Of a stretch of DNA of 64,000 nt, positions 38,511-51,600 are shown piece by piece. Position numbers and translations under genes: made by a program. Position 1 is the first letter of the stretch. Every line of letters begins with the position of its first letter. The notes below the pieces were generated by a model. The model worked only from the letters and a program-made list of their open reading frames with translations. It was not told the origin of the DNA and did not search any database. Source of the stretch: Nymphaea colorata (Eukaryota > Streptophyta > Magnoliopsida > Nymphaeales > Nymphaeaceae). The stretch covers positions 40,105,115 to 40,169,114 of the forward strand of contig NC_045138.2 of the NCBI RefSeq assembly GCF_008831285.2, written 5' to 3'.

Positions 38511-41379
38511 TCAAGCAATGAAATGTTGTTCCTCTTTGATATTAGAAACAAACAGAAGCAGTTATTATGAATGAGCCTTACAAAAATATATAAGTAAATC
38601 CATATTGCACCTAAGTACTATATGAACAGTTTTCCAGGCTTAGCAGAAAGTGCTATAGCTTGAGTAGGAATAAAGGATGAAAGATACCCCAACATGACCA
38701 TTGATCTTTGACAGGTGAAAGGGATGCTACGTGATACACAAGTAATGTAACAAAAGAGGGAAAAAAATAAAAAAGGAGATAGCTTTATCCTTTAAAGAGC
38801 AGAAACCACAGAAAAGATGAGCTATTTGGCTCCACTTTAGATTTGCAATATTACAATTGTTCCCATTACAGAATAAAAAAAAAATAATAACTATATTTAT
38901 GTTAAATACAATATCAGTGCTTTCTTTATACAATCCTGTACAGGATTGTTATTACCTTCATGCTACCCAATAGAATGTCCATGAACAAGAAGATTTATTT
39001 CAGTAATAGAAACATCCAAATGCGCATGATATGGTTACTAAATTGCCTTATATAGTATGATAAGAATGCTTTTGATGGAAACCCTACAAATTGTACATTG
39101 TATTTGAATAATTTTCAATATTTACAGTTTAATTCTTTAGAAAACAACATCTGATGTTAGGAAAATATTTGCTGAAGATATCTGCAACTACTCGAAGGAC
39201 ATTGCTTTCACTGCTTGTAATATCGATATTTGCTTGTAATATCGATATTTGGGAACACTGAGATCTGTCATATCGATTGCCAATGAGTTCTAAAATATCT
39301 TTGTCAGCACAGTCAAACACAGTGGACTTAGTCCTGACAAATCAATCCTTTATTTCAAATAGTGTTAGCAGTTAGCACAATGCCTATTAATATCCTCTAA
39401 ATGCCTCAATACTTGTTCTCGCTCTCTCTCTCTCGTTTAGTTCCTACGCCTTCAAACTACGTTAGTTACCTAAAATCAAAAGAAATCAGCTACCGATTTT
39501 CTTGTATCAAGGTAATAACATAAATATGCAGCAGAGAGATGGTGACTAACTTCATGACATTATTCTAAGGATCATCTCCTGTATATGTAGTTCCTCCAGA
39601 ACTAAATGATTTGGGAACAAAAATACACTCCACACTTTTATTAAATGATAATGCTGGACAAGGGTTGATAGTGATTCAAGACAGTAAATCACAATTTCAG
39701 CCGATGATTGTATTCAACATGCAGTTAGTAGGAGCGACTGCGCCTTATCTGTTACTTCCACTACATTGCGAAGTGCAAACGCAAGACACTCATTCAATAT
39801 AGAGATGGTAAGTTGGCCACCTGAACCCCAGTCAGGAAGCGATGGTGATCGAACAAAACCACCGAACTTAAAAACTTCTAGATTCAAAACTAAGATACCC
39901 TCAAAATCAATGCAGTGCATAAAAGACATACCATTTCAAATTAAACAAACAAGCCATTTACTGAAGAAAAAATTCATTTAGCTATAATATAGTCCACGTG
40001 GTAATTAGCTGAAAAGTTCGATCACACAGAACAACGTTGTCTGAACAAAAGACAGAAAAGCACCTAGTGGAGCCTCATCAGCAACAAGCCAGTCATATAT
40101 ATCATGGCCAATGTAAGCCATTATTAACAAATTTGGGGTCATATTACAAGAAGGAATAGGAACGACCCAAACAGATATCAGATTGGCCTAGGGGCTATGA
40201 ATTCTAAATTTCAAGCAATTGGTATATTAGATACGAAAGCAGGTACTGAATTCTGAGATCACGGTCCATAATAAATCACTCAAAACACCAGACGAGGAAA
40301 CACCCATTTAGTTAGAGAGTTCCCAATCAGAGTGACTCCAAGTTTAGAAACTAGAACACATGCGTCCATGAAGAAGAAGGAAGAAGACACAAGAGAAACA
40401 TCATCCAGAAAGAACACGTCGGTGAAGACATGAACAATGAAAAAGAAGAGTCAAAACTCAAAACGGCAATAGAAACATCATGGAGGAAACACACGTCGGT
40501 TTCAGGGATACCCAAAGAAAAGTAAGCGAAACCAAAACCAGCAACAAGGGAAAAAGGAAAAAGCAGGAATCAGCTTGCGTCTGCACCTACCAATTAGAGA
40601 GATGAGATGTGCTTGGGGGAAGAATAAAGCGATACAACAGATCTGTTATAAGCACACCACTGGTGGCCCAGCAGCATCAGTACAGACTAATCATCTCAGT
40701 AGATTGGGGGAATCGCAAAAACCATACAAAAGACAATGATGACGAGGACAATAATTACAGAAAGAAGACGAAAGCGTGAACTGGGAATTGCAAAAATATA
40801 GTCATCTCATGGTGGTCTTCAACCACCTGCATTATTGGGTAGGAAGAAAATAAGGGCAACGATAATTTGGCCAAATCGGCGGTTGCCTCCTTGCAAGGGT
40901 GAAAGAAGCGAGGCCTTCGAGGGGGTTGGGTGGAAATTTGCAGGATGGTAGATGATGAACGATCAGGAGGCATCCATTCCCACCCATTTTCTTTGCAAAT
41001 TTTAAATTTGGAGGATGGTAGGTGAGATGGGTGTGGCTGCTTGTGCGGATTCTGAATTATAAACGTGGTCGGATGGTGGCTGAAACCATCAATCAACGTA
41101 TGGTTTGTTCATTCGTTCATGTCAGAGCGGGTGGTTTTTGTTGGCTTGTGGAGATTTTATGGTATTGTTAAATTTGGAGGGAAGGAAGATTTCGCGGGAC
41201 GAATAAGACTCTTGCAGGGGGGAAATAAAGGACCGCGAGAGGTAACAAATGATGTTCTTTTCTGAGAAGGGGAGGGGAAGACAGACGCGGAGAATCAAAG
41301 AGTTGTTTATAAAAAACATATGCTGACACGATGGAAAGATGCCGGAAAAACCCAAAGAAGATTAAAAAAAAAGAAAAAA
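38511..41379. other. IQD 5' region and repeats
   Basis: On the minus strand this is upstream of the IQD start. A candidate donor (CTCTAATTG|GTAGGTGC, near 40590) and acceptor (ATATCAAAG near 38536) suggest a long 5'-UTR intron, common in IQD genes but not provable here. A 19-bp tandem repeat (TGCTTGTAATATCGATATT) is at 39212-39249. No other gene is recognised. Confidence 0.4.
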
Positions 41380-41453
41380 TGGTCCCGGCGGGGCTCGAAC
41401 CCGCGACCTTCGGCTCATAAGACCAACGCTCTAACCAACTGAGCTACGGGACC
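41380..41453 (-). tRNA. tRNA with anticodon UAU (tRNA-Ile by anticodon), copy 1
   Basis: A 74-nt cloverleaf on the minus strand: acceptor GGTCCCG/CGGGACC with discriminator A, D arm GCTCAGTTGGTTAGAGC, T arm GCGGGTTCGAGCCCCGC. The anticodon arm is TTGGT, loop CTTATGA, GCCGA, giving anticodon TAT and, unusually, G at position 37, with two G-U pairs in the stem. By the code this reads AUA (Ile). Isotype is less sure than the tRNA call. No intron. Confidence 0.85.
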
Positions 41454-41535
41454 TTGGGTGCGGACGAGTTGCCGAGTCGCTAACATCTGAATTGTGCAAT
41501 GGTACAGTACCCATTCGGAAAAGAATACAAAAAGG

Positions 41536-41609
41536 TGGTCCCGGCGGGGCTCGAACCCGCGACCTTCGGCTCATAAGACCAACGCTCTAACCAACTGAGC
41601 TACGGGACC
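41536..41609 (-). tRNA. tRNA with anticodon UAU (tRNA-Ile by anticodon), copy 2
   Basis: Identical over all 74 bases to the copy at 41380-41453, same strand, 82 bases away. The spacers flanking the two copies share only a few bases, so the genes have stayed identical while surroundings diverged, or the duplication covered little more than the gene. Both keep all paired arms, which argues that they are functional. Confidence 0.85.
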
Positions 41610-42394
41610 TTGGATGTGGGGATAATGAATGGAAAATAAAAAAGCAATTTTAATGAAGTACTACTATCTACTGCATCACCTACTCCAGATATAACGGAAT
41701 GTTCAGATCCAATTTGCTCACGGATATGGTTGGTGCAACAGGGTGATCCGTGATACCCAACCTCTCCAACATTACTAAATGAGTTCATGCAGTTTACGGG
41801 CAACATAGGAACCAAGTTTGATCATTATATCCACATTGGGATCCAGGACAACCAAAAGCATGTTCTAGTTTTGAAGCAACAACAAAAGGGCACTTTTCAA
41901 TTGGACATAAAGGGTGATTATTTGAAAACTTTTCAAACTCTGCATTCTTTTGTTTTGAGCAAAAATATATATGTATATATCAATTCAAATACAGATCCCA
42001 TCTTTGGACCTGGATCCATCTTAATAACAAGCAGCCCACATCCAATCTTCAGCTATGTTGGTTGGGTAAGCTGGATAACTGGGCACATATGGTCGGCTCA
42101 CAAACAGTTTTTTTTTTTCACTTTTTTTTTTTCATTTTTTTAATGCCAAACCGTTTTTTTTATTTTGTGTTATTAGTTTCTTACTTATTTTATTTTTCTT
42201 TCATTCTTATAAATTTTTAAAATTTACCGTATTTTTCCTGTTTTTCAAGCTCGTCGTATTATACCCGAGAAAACCTTACCGTTTAAAATTTCGAAAAGTT
42301 ATTTGTGACTATAGTTTTAAGTTTGGAAATAAAAAAAAACCTAAGTTAAATGAGCTTAGTCGAATTTAATCGTGCTAAGTTCATGTAACTCAAA

Positions 42395-42490
42395 CTCGAC
42401 TCAATAATGAACTCGAGTTTTACAAGTTTATGTCGAATTTACCTGATCGATTTCGAGTTTAAGCTCGAGTTGGCTCAACTCATTATACGG
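42395..42490. repeat. CGAGTTTAAGCTCGAG-word array
   Basis: A short member of the same degenerate repeat family, with CTCGACTC, AACTCGAG, ATTTCGAGTT and AGCTCGAGTTGGCTC. Lies next to the TE-end-like GC block at 42790. Confidence 0.6.
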
Positions 42491-44253
42491 CCCTATTAAC
42501 CAATCACCACGTCTCCTGATTTTTATATTCCAACTTTGTTCATAAAAAGGGTGTTTTACCTTTTTTTAAGCTTTTATATATGAAAGGCATTTTGGTCATT
42601 TCAAGCAATGTTGTGAGAAGCATACATTTACAAAAAAAAAAAAAAAAAAAAAAGTGCAAAAACGCTTTGACTCAGGCGCATGGTGCGCTCTGTGTTTAAT
42701 TATAAAATAATTTTTTATTATAAAATATATTGATTAATAAAAATATATATATTATTAAAAAAATTATTTTTTTATTCTTAATGAGCTAAACGGGTTGGAC
42801 CGGGCTGACCCGGGCCAAGTTTTTTCGGGCCCAAGCTCGGACCCAATCCGGCCCGACGCCCACCCTTTGAGGACGTGTATCAAGTATGATGGTCCTCCTC
42901 CCATGTTGCCAATTGCCATGTGTCGCAAGTTACGTGTTCATCTATTTGCTTCATTACGTGTTCATCTATTGTCAATACCAAATGTTATCATAAATTCATA
43001 ATCATTTTCTGAATAGAATCTGATTCCCTGAATCGAATCAGAATCGTTTAAAATTTTGCCGAAAATATAAAATTTCTACAAAAGATAAAAAATAGTTAAA
43101 AATGTAAACACTTTATCGAAGTGGTCACGATACTAATTCAGCAACAATTACTTTCTTGGAACCTTCTCACTCCTTCTCTCTCTTTCTAAATGTTTATCAT
43201 TGCATCTTTAACTTATTATATTTTCTTTCAAATTTTTTGCATTCATTAGTTCATGCTGTTTTTTTGTGCTTCATGGTAGCTATGTTCAATCACTTACTTA
43301 CCGAATCAATTGAAGAATATTTATTACATTATTTTGTGTTATATAAATAAATATAGAAACATAAAAACTTTACATTAACACAAATTATCTTTTTCATTAT
43401 ATATATTTTTTGTGGATGTTTTTTTTTCCTTTTTGTTTTCTTCGTCTTTATTTCTAGCTTAAACATGTTCTCTTTTTGAAAGAGCTGCCTGTCTTTTTTG
43501 TAATACGTTATTATTTGTTAAAATAATTCAAATTTATTGTATGGTGTTAATATTTCGAAAGCATTCTTTGTACTAAGTATGTTAGGACATTGTATTTATA
43601 AGTTTTTGTGGTTTGCATATGTTATGTCTTGTTTTTTATTGATATGTTTAGTATTATAATCATTTTTATCAGTTTTGTTGTTATTTTTATGAATATTATA
43701 TAATTCATAAATTTGTCCGTAAAGCTTACGCTTCAATTAACGTCTCGCCTCGTTTTATCGCCTTTTACAAGCACCCAAATACTTTGGTTGTGTTCTAGGC
43801 CCGAACAACCTGCTTCTAGAAAACATGTTTAATGGGCCTCAAATTGGAACCATTGAATTTTAAAATTCTCATTGAACCTTAAATGCTTAGGGATGCAAAC
43901 GGTTCGAATCTGGCTAATCAACTATCACTAAAAGTAAACAAAACCTAGACCTCTTAAAATTGATGTGAAAAAAAGTGTTTTAAACAAACTTGTGAACCAT
44001 CTAATGCGTTTATAAACACTAATTAAATATAAATCATGTTTTATTTTTAAGTCATTTTTGTGAAATTGATCTTTCCACTGTCAAAATTAAAAAATGTTAT
44101 TTAAGTAAGAAAAAAGACCAACTTAATATGTTTTTCCCCAAATCAATCTTAAGATCACATCTGTAAGGTTTGATTATAAAACATATTTTAATAATTAATT
44201 TTAATGGGTCTAATTTTTATCAGTGCAATCGACTCAGCTGGCAACTGAAACTA

Positions 44254-44323
44254 ATGATACAGTTTTAGTCACTGAGTCAGCCAATTGAATGATACAGTTT
44301 TAGTCACTGAGTCAGCCAATTGA
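44254..44323. repeat. 35-bp perfect tandem duplication
   Basis: Unit starting ATGATACAGTTTTAGTCACT occurs at 44254-44288 and again at 44289-44323 with no mismatch, suggesting a recent slippage or unequal exchange event. No coding role. Confidence 0.95.
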
Positions 44324-45611
44324 AGGGTTCCACCAGCGAGATTTTAATTATTCTTTGAGATATTTTGAATTTTTCTGATTTTTTAAATTTATTTTGATAT
44401 ATATTAATATACGTTTATAAACAACTATTTGTTTTTCATTAATCCACAATAAAGCTCAGCTGAATCACATTGGTGAATTTAGCCGATTCACGAAATCGGC
44501 TGCTCACCAATTTTATTCACAAATCGATTCTTACAACGCCATCTAAAGGGTCGCTCCTGCGCTGATCAATTTGAAACAGGCAACCAAATGGCTCAACTAT
44601 TTTTGTAAGTTAAAAATTTCTTTGGCCCTTTACCTTTAAATTCTAACAAAGTTTATGCACAGCGCAAACGGGTCGATTTGCCGACACCTTTTTCCGGCCA
44701 TGTCAATAAACATCCATCACCCAATTCCGGCCATATCAATGATCATGCGTCACTCAATTATGGGGAAATGAGTTTTCTTCTCTTTCTCTAGTGAAAAAAT
44801 TATTACGAAGCCTTTCTAGATTCTCACATGGGAGCACGTACAGACTGAAACTGCAACTCACTGTTCGGAGTTATCTCTCGCAACAACGGTTATTGAAACT
44901 TGCAATTATTGAAATGATCCTGGTTAGATGGAGAGTTATATATATATCACATTTAGTGGACATTATAAGACATCAAATTTCAACCATCCAATTAGATATT
45001 ATTTAATCTTAAAATAGTATTGCCATGAGAAACATTTAATAGGCTAATTCTCTTTCAATCTAATAAGTAATAACGTTTCTAGAACCACAGAAAAACGAAC
45101 CCTTCATATATACGCCCTCGCCGCTTGACGTACACATCATTAATATAGGAACCGTTATATCTGAAGGACCGTTCACCGTTCAGATTTTGGCTTTGGCCCC
45201 CACTGGTTTCTTGGATTCCCTTGGCGCTCTCTCTTTTTGCCGCTTTTTTAATTCAAAACCGAGAATTTGGATTTGGATAATCTAGGTAGATAAAAAAATG
45301 GGATTAAATTTGTTAAAGAAAACTAAAATCTAAAAACCGTTCACGTCTCCCTCCATTACCACCATGACACCAAACGCTTAAACTCCGTAAATGGACTTGT
45401 TCTTTGTTTTCTTTTGTTAGATTTGGATTCGAGATTTGGATCCACAGGCGAGTCGGACCTGTACTCACTACTCGGACCCTCCCCGAAACGGTCGCCCACC
45501 AATTTTGACCCAACACGACGACGACGAAGCGAACCGTTTCCCATCCCGAACGGCTATTTCTCTCTCGCCGTCTCCGTTCTTCTTCACTGTCTCTTTCACT
45601 GCCAGTCCACC

Positions 45612-47496
45612 ATGCGGAAGCCTTGCTTCGTCGTCTCCGGCGCTCCGGCTCTCCTCCCCTTGCTGGTGCTGCTGTCGGAGATGGCCGGCGGGACGAGGGG
45701 CGACGACCAGAGCTACGACGTCGAGCTGTGGTGCGTGGCGAAGAACAACGCCCCCGACTCGGCCCTCCAGACGGCGCTCGACTGGGCCTGCGGCCACGGC
45801 GGCACGGACTGCTCGCCCATCCAGTCGGGCGGACCGTGCTACGACCCCTCCGACATCCAGGCCCTCGCCTCCTTCGCCTTCAACGATTACTTCCTCAAGA
45901 ACGGCCTCTCCCAGCAGAGCTGCGACTTCTCCGGCACCGCCGCCCTCACCTCCCTCAACCCCAGTACTAATTCGACCTCTTTTTTTCCTCTTCTTCCCAC
46001 CTCTCCCTTTCTTCTTCCCTTTATTTCACGTCTTTTTCCCTTCTTTTCGCTTCCGTTCGGATGCGAATGTGCAGGTTTCGGAAACTGCTTTTTCCCATCG
46101 AGGTGAGTCATCGTCAGTCATCCCTCTTTTCTCTTTCGAATTTTTAGGGTTTAGTCTCATTGCTACAATCTGTGGCTTCTTCCCTCGGTTAAAATCCCAA
46201 CTGTGAATCGGAATGGGGATTCGTTACCAGAGCCTAAAATAAAAAATGTCCCTTTCTGCGGGACTTTTTTTCTCTTTGGAGGCTTCCAGACTTCCAGTTA
46301 TCCAGAAAAAGCAGGATAATTCTGGGGAAACTGACGTTAAGCTTCTATGGAAATCAGTGTGGTTTTCTAACTTTCCAGCTCAGATTCCCCGACTTTTTTT
46401 CTGGATAAACGGGCATAATGTAGAGGACGTACGACCAAGTTCGGATCGCACATGCGCTGATGCTTACTGGGTTCCAGGGAAGGAACCGACAGGCGTGTGG
46501 GGCCCTTACAGAGTCCTGGTGAATGTAATATAACGTAACCGTCTTCGCTTTTTTTAACGCCTTGTCGTGAAATTGAAGGTGACGTTTCGTGAAACTGAAG
46601 AAGGAAGGGTCCAAGGCCCAAATAATTTTTATTTGCTCTTAGTCGAAATTTTGGATCCTTTTGATGGGTTTCTTGTAAAGCGCTTTTCTTTTTTCCAATA
46701 ATTGAGCATCCTTGTTATGTTTGTGTCCGAATTAAACGTTGACGTCTTTAAGCTTAGAGTCCAAAAAAGCTTAATTTTAACCGAGTTTTTATAGTAAATT
46801 ATCGTTTCGAATGGGGGGGGAATGAGAAAAGGAGGTCGACTGATGTTTACAAGATCGTTTGCTTACCATTGCCACGACGCAATTCCCTGTAGAAAATGAG
46901 TCTGCTATTGGCTAAGCAATGTAACGAGCAATTCCTTCGTAGAAAATCAAATGTAGGAAAGTTTCTTGAAGGTTTCGATCATATGGATTTTGCTGTTTCA
47001 TTTTATTTGAAATAAGATTTCATCAGGAACAAAAAGGGGAAATCTGTCGGTCGCTTTAAAGTTCATGAGAGTTAAGGCATTCTTTATATATTATATTTCA
47101 TCTTAATTTTTTCTCTAATTGACACGCCCAAGTATAAAACCATGGTTTTTGGAAGGACAAAGACCATAAATAAAACCATGGTATTTTTATCAGCATCCCG
47201 TACCTTAGTATGGTAATTGTTCAGGAATATTGGCGATAACTTGTCTAATGTTGTAGGGATGAACAGCTACAAAGCAAACACTTTAATAAGTGATGTTCTG
47301 ATTCTTGTGTTGCAGTTTTTCAGTAAAGAATGGGACCTCGGGAGGGAGGAGTACTGAAGGAGGAGGTGTCCCTCCTGGTTTCTACATAAATGAGTGGGGA
47401 GGTGCAGCGGGAGAAAGAAGGGCATCTGCATTATCTGCGTCTGCATCTGCTGCGGCCACTATGGTGGTGCTCATCCTCACTCTTTATCCTTCATGA
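45612..47496 (+). CDS. X8-domain GPI-type protein, plasmodesmata callose-binding (PDCB5-like)
   Basis: Three exons: 45612-45963, 46076-46103 (a 28-nt micro-exon) and 47316-47496 (561 nt, 186 aa), GT-AG introns of 112 and 1212 nt. Residues 1-30 look like a signal peptide (APALLPLLVLL). The X8 domain spans about 40-122: WCVAKNNAPDSALQTALDWAC, six cysteines (41, 60, 67, 76, 104, 122), GGPCYDPS and FAFNDYFLKNG, ending NPSFGNCFFPS across the micro-exon. A Gly/Ser linker with one N-glycosylation site (NGT, 132) leads to SASAAATMVVLILTLYPS, a weak GPI-signal-like hydrophobic tail. X8/PDCB proteins bind callose at plasmodesmata necks and limit cell-to-cell flow. No glucanase domain is attached, so it is not a GH17 enzyme. 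Family is firm; the callose role is by family. Confidence 0.95.
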
Positions 47497-48449
47497 TCAT
47501 CTCTTCTTCTTCTCACTTCTCACATCTTCACTGAGTGTATAGTCGGATGCAACAAAATTACTTCTCATCTTCTGTCCTTTTCTCTTCTTCATCATCATCT
47601 TCTTCGTCTTTTCCCAGAGCCCACAGCTCATTTACTGCGTTCACGGGCCAACGAATTGTTATATAATATTCACTTGGTACCTTTTTTTGGAAGGGCTGTA
47701 CTGTAGTAGTTTGTCGGTCACGACCTAGTGAAAGGTTGCGTGTTAAATTATGAAGTCTTCTTGGATGCCAGCAGTTTTTTCTTATGGGTAAACGTATAGC
47801 ATAAAACGAAGATGTCCGATACTCAAGGATGAATTTCGAAGCCCATCCATCTAACAACATATTTGCACAGAAATTTGTTCTTTCTTTGGGTGAATTAGAT
47901 CCATTCTCTTGGATTTATCCTCCTGCATCTAGAGGTATCAACAGCCCAGTTTCAGACAGATGGTCAAAATTCAGTCGAGGAAAGTCTAAGTTTCAAACTG
48001 TGCTGGATCTTTTGTGCGCCTTGGACTTACTCTGCTTCGAACAAAGTATGAAAAATTCATGTCACTCCGATTCAACTCACGAATCAATATCAAACCCATC
48101 TTTGCACTTTCCGTTGGTCTTAGCCTCAGCAGAACACCAGCCACCAGCCCGTGACGACTGGGCCTAGGTTTATTTAAACCAAGCCCAGTTCCGTGGGTGG
48201 TCGCAATGGAATTTGAATGTGCAACTTTGTACTCTCTGGATCATCTCTCAACAGGGGTGTCAGTGCCCTCTTTGGACTGCCCAAATGGGTATACGTGTTC
48301 TCGACTAAGTTGAATCTCTAGCAAGCCTCTATGAGTACATGATGCTTCTGCTGCGGAGGATGGAGAAATTATTCTTACTGTGCAATGACCCATCAAGCAT
48401 TTGGGAGTGAAAGCCACTTGCTGTATTGCTGCCACTGTTACTGGGGGGT
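47497..48449. other. X8 3' region, no further gene
   Basis: The first few hundred bases are presumably X8 3' untranslated sequence. A 112-codon frame at 47829-48167 has no recognisable domain and is not called. Confidence 0.45.
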
Positions 48450-48641
48450 GTTTGCATAGGGGTAAAAGGAAACACGGGAAAAAGTGCAGCGAAGGTTTCA
48501 CTATTTTTGCTTTCGACGAGTGAAAAAGTCAGACGCTTAAGACAAAAATTTCACTCTTTTTTGGGATGCAAAGTGTCACATTTACCGTCATCAATGTTTT
48601 CCTTGTCTGACTTGTTCTCGAAATTTTACCCCTATGCAAAC
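48450..48641. mobile_element. MITE with perfect 18-bp terminal inverted repeats
   Basis: GTTTGCATAGGGGTAAAA opens at 48450-48467 and its exact complement closes at 48624-48641, giving a 192-bp element. The interior (GTGCAGCGAAGG, TTCACTCTTTTTTGGGATG) is non-coding. Perfect ends imply recent mobility. No clear target-site duplication is visible, so the superfamily is not assigned. Confidence 0.85.
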
Positions 48642-51600
48642 TGCAGATAAAAAGGCACATGTAATCAAACACAAGCCATGATATTCAACTTTTTTTTTTT
48701 TAATTACCGTACGCTCGGTGAAACTTTGGTTGAATCATCCTGAAGAAATTCTTCATAACGTGCATCGAATTCCTGTAGTAGATGCATTTAGAGTGACAAT
48801 TATCCACAAACACTTTGTTTCTTTTATCTTGGATAGGCACTCTTACCAAATTACGTCAGCAGTAACACACCATTGTATTGAACGGGTGGGCCGGATCCCC
48901 AAGCAAGATTATATCAGTACACGCAGCATGAAATCCAAAACACGCTATATAACCGAACTAGAATTTGGTACATCATTTTCCGAGGTAATCTGTCAATGAC
49001 CAATGCATGCTTATGAATATGTTACTCCATTTGCATCTAAAACTTCATACCAATTTCCCATTTATATTTTTGAGCCTGAATCTGACTTTTGAACAAGAAT
49101 CGCCAATGTCCAAATAGTTGATTAAGACAATATGTAAAAATGCCTATTGTTGGCCGCCATATGCATTTCGGTCCCAAGATCCAAAACAAGTGCAGAAAAA
49201 GTACTAAAACCGTGTGTAAAAGCCTCAACAATGTAGATTGGATGCAGAAACCTGGAACTGCATTATATAATCTTGCTGTTTATTTGGTTCTCCAATCACA
49301 CGGACAAAACTTTGTCCACTGAGGCTTCTGCTTTTATTCTGTTTTTAACTCAGGCCTTCATCAAACTTCCAATTCACTAGAGTAGCCAAGAATGAGCATA
49401 TACAAGTCGCAGGCTCATTATATAGAGTAGCTCCCTTTGGGACTTCCATTTAAATGTCAATAATCCAGAATCGTAACCAAGATGCAGTGAGACGTTTGGG
49501 ATTCATCTTGGGTACGACTTTGGTATCTTAATCTTTGGTTGGATCTTCTTTGTTTTAGAGTTTGGAATTGGATCTATACAAATTTACAGTTGAAATTTGG
49601 TCTTAGTTTTCCCTCTACATAAAATGTTCATTGAACAAGCCAACTTCTGTAAGGTTGAGGCATATCTATGATTTTTCAGTTGATTTTTTTTTAATACACG
49701 GTTCAGATGCGGTTTTAAGGGTTTTCTTCTTATTTCCAACCACTCTAAAGGTATTAGCTGTTCGGACGCCCCCTACTTGCAATTCTGTCCTAGAATTTCC
49801 ACTAGATCTAATTTCAACAACAGGTGCAAATCTTCAGCAGAATCTAGGTAAATCTTCACCTCACCATTAATTTCCCATCCGGAGCCAAAAGGCCAAAGAT
49901 ACCAAGGAGAAAAAGCCAACTGAATTGTACAAGTACTTTCACGGCACTGCACATGGGCCAAATTAGCTGCACAGAGATTCGAGGGAAGAAGTTTTAGTGA
50001 TCAAAAACCGAGCAACAGATTCTTCTAAAAACAATGTGCAATTGGTGGGCTTCACAATACTTGATAAAGGCCCACCTGCACTTTGCTCTACTGTTATTAG
50101 TGGAGAATGAATTGACCATACTCAGTTCGATCTATGTACCATCAATCAATATTTGAGTGGTCCAAAACTTAGCTCCTGTTTGGAAGAAAAAATGTCAGAC
50201 GGTAAAGAGAATTGAGTTGTGGTTTTGGAACTTGCCTCCTTGCGTTTAAGATCACCAGGGCAGTGTCACCAAAATATAGGATTGCCAATGAAGTTTTTTT
50301 CGCTTCTGAAACCATTACAACCATATTTTAAAACTGTCTTGGAGGAGTAATCATCAGGGGTCTAGTATTTGTCGTTCGCAGAGAGGAAGACACTGATTAT
50401 TGGCTGGCTGGAACCAAAAGTGAAGATTTTGGTGGACAGGGATTCCATAAAAACTTCAACCCTGGAATGGGCTGGAGTCGAATATCAAGGACAGTAGCGA
50501 AGGGCCCTGATATTGCCGCTGGGGTTTGGAGTCTAGTGTCTACATTCTGATGTTCATGATCTCGATAGTCATATCAATGATTTGGAGGAGATCTCCCAAA
50601 AAGAATTTAGTGCCCATTTCTTCAACTATCCGTCGTCTTTCTTTGGCTGAAAAACTTTGGTATAACTTTGTTGCTTTCTAATATGAAACTAAGAATGGCC
50701 ATCAAGTCCGCAAAACAATACCTGAAAAGCAAAACGAGCTACCAAACTGTTGGGTGTTGGAATCTCCAAAAGCTTGAATCGAAGAACACCGTATTTCCAT
50801 CTAAACGCAAATCACTGTATAATATAGCCTTGTTGGTTAAGTCACCTAAATGCGGTGCAAGTTTTGGTGAGGGTTCTTAATTTGTCATCGAAATCAACTC
50901 CGTAAGGACACTCTCAAGAAGCCAAGCTTCGGCGGAGACTGCGAATCATAATACAGGGAAGATCCTGCAATGGGTAGCTGGTCATGTTTTCAAACATCAT
51001 TACTGTAGCGCTTTGCAGGGTTTATAAGCTAAAATCATACTTTCCTGGGAGCTGTTTTTTGGGGTTCAACGAGAAGTCACATTGGGTGTTACATGGGTGG
51101 AAAGATGACTGTAGATATGACAGATTGAACCGATGCGGCCACGTCTCCACCCCCAAAAGTAGCTTCTTCTATGTCACGAGGAGGAAAACGGAAAAAAAAA
51201 AAAATCAGTCCACCACCTAACGATCCGAGCTTTTTCATGCCATTGTTCTCGTAACTCATGGTGGAAAAAGCTGAGGCTTACCTCTCAACCTGGTTTTTTT
51301 TATCCTGTCCTGTTCCTTAACGTTCAGAGTCATTTACCTTTTCTCGGGGAAAGAAAATATTGTTTTAGTTCTTATCAAAATCACATCGTGTTAAAGAATT
51401 GATTCACAACATCCCCAAGCATCAGCATCTATTTCTTGGAAAAGAGTTCTGCTGGGCTGTCAAATCTGGAGCTTTAACTGGGAGCCAGCCTTAATATTCT
51501 TCCAAAAACACATCTTATTTTCTTTTAAAGGCAGTTTGATTGCGACTGCTCTGCAGATTGATTAGCACACAACTCGAAGTGAAATATTTAGTTAATAAAC

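Larger units (their letters stand above)
41610..45611. other. AT-rich intergenic DNA with TE remnants, X8 upstream region
   Basis: Holds a CGAG-word array (42395-42490), a poly-A tract (about 42632-42652), and a GC-rich TE-end-like block (GGGCCAAG, CGGGCCCAAGC, GGCCCGACGCCCACCC, 42790-42870). A 35-bp tandem duplication is at 44254-44323. A TATA-like TCATATATACG lies at about 45105, a candidate promoter for the X8 gene. No other gene seen. Confidence 0.5.

Noticed and set aside
50160-51220. Possible decayed retrotransposon reading frame
   Set aside because: Frames are broken by many stops and no reverse-transcriptase, gag or integrase motif could be seen.
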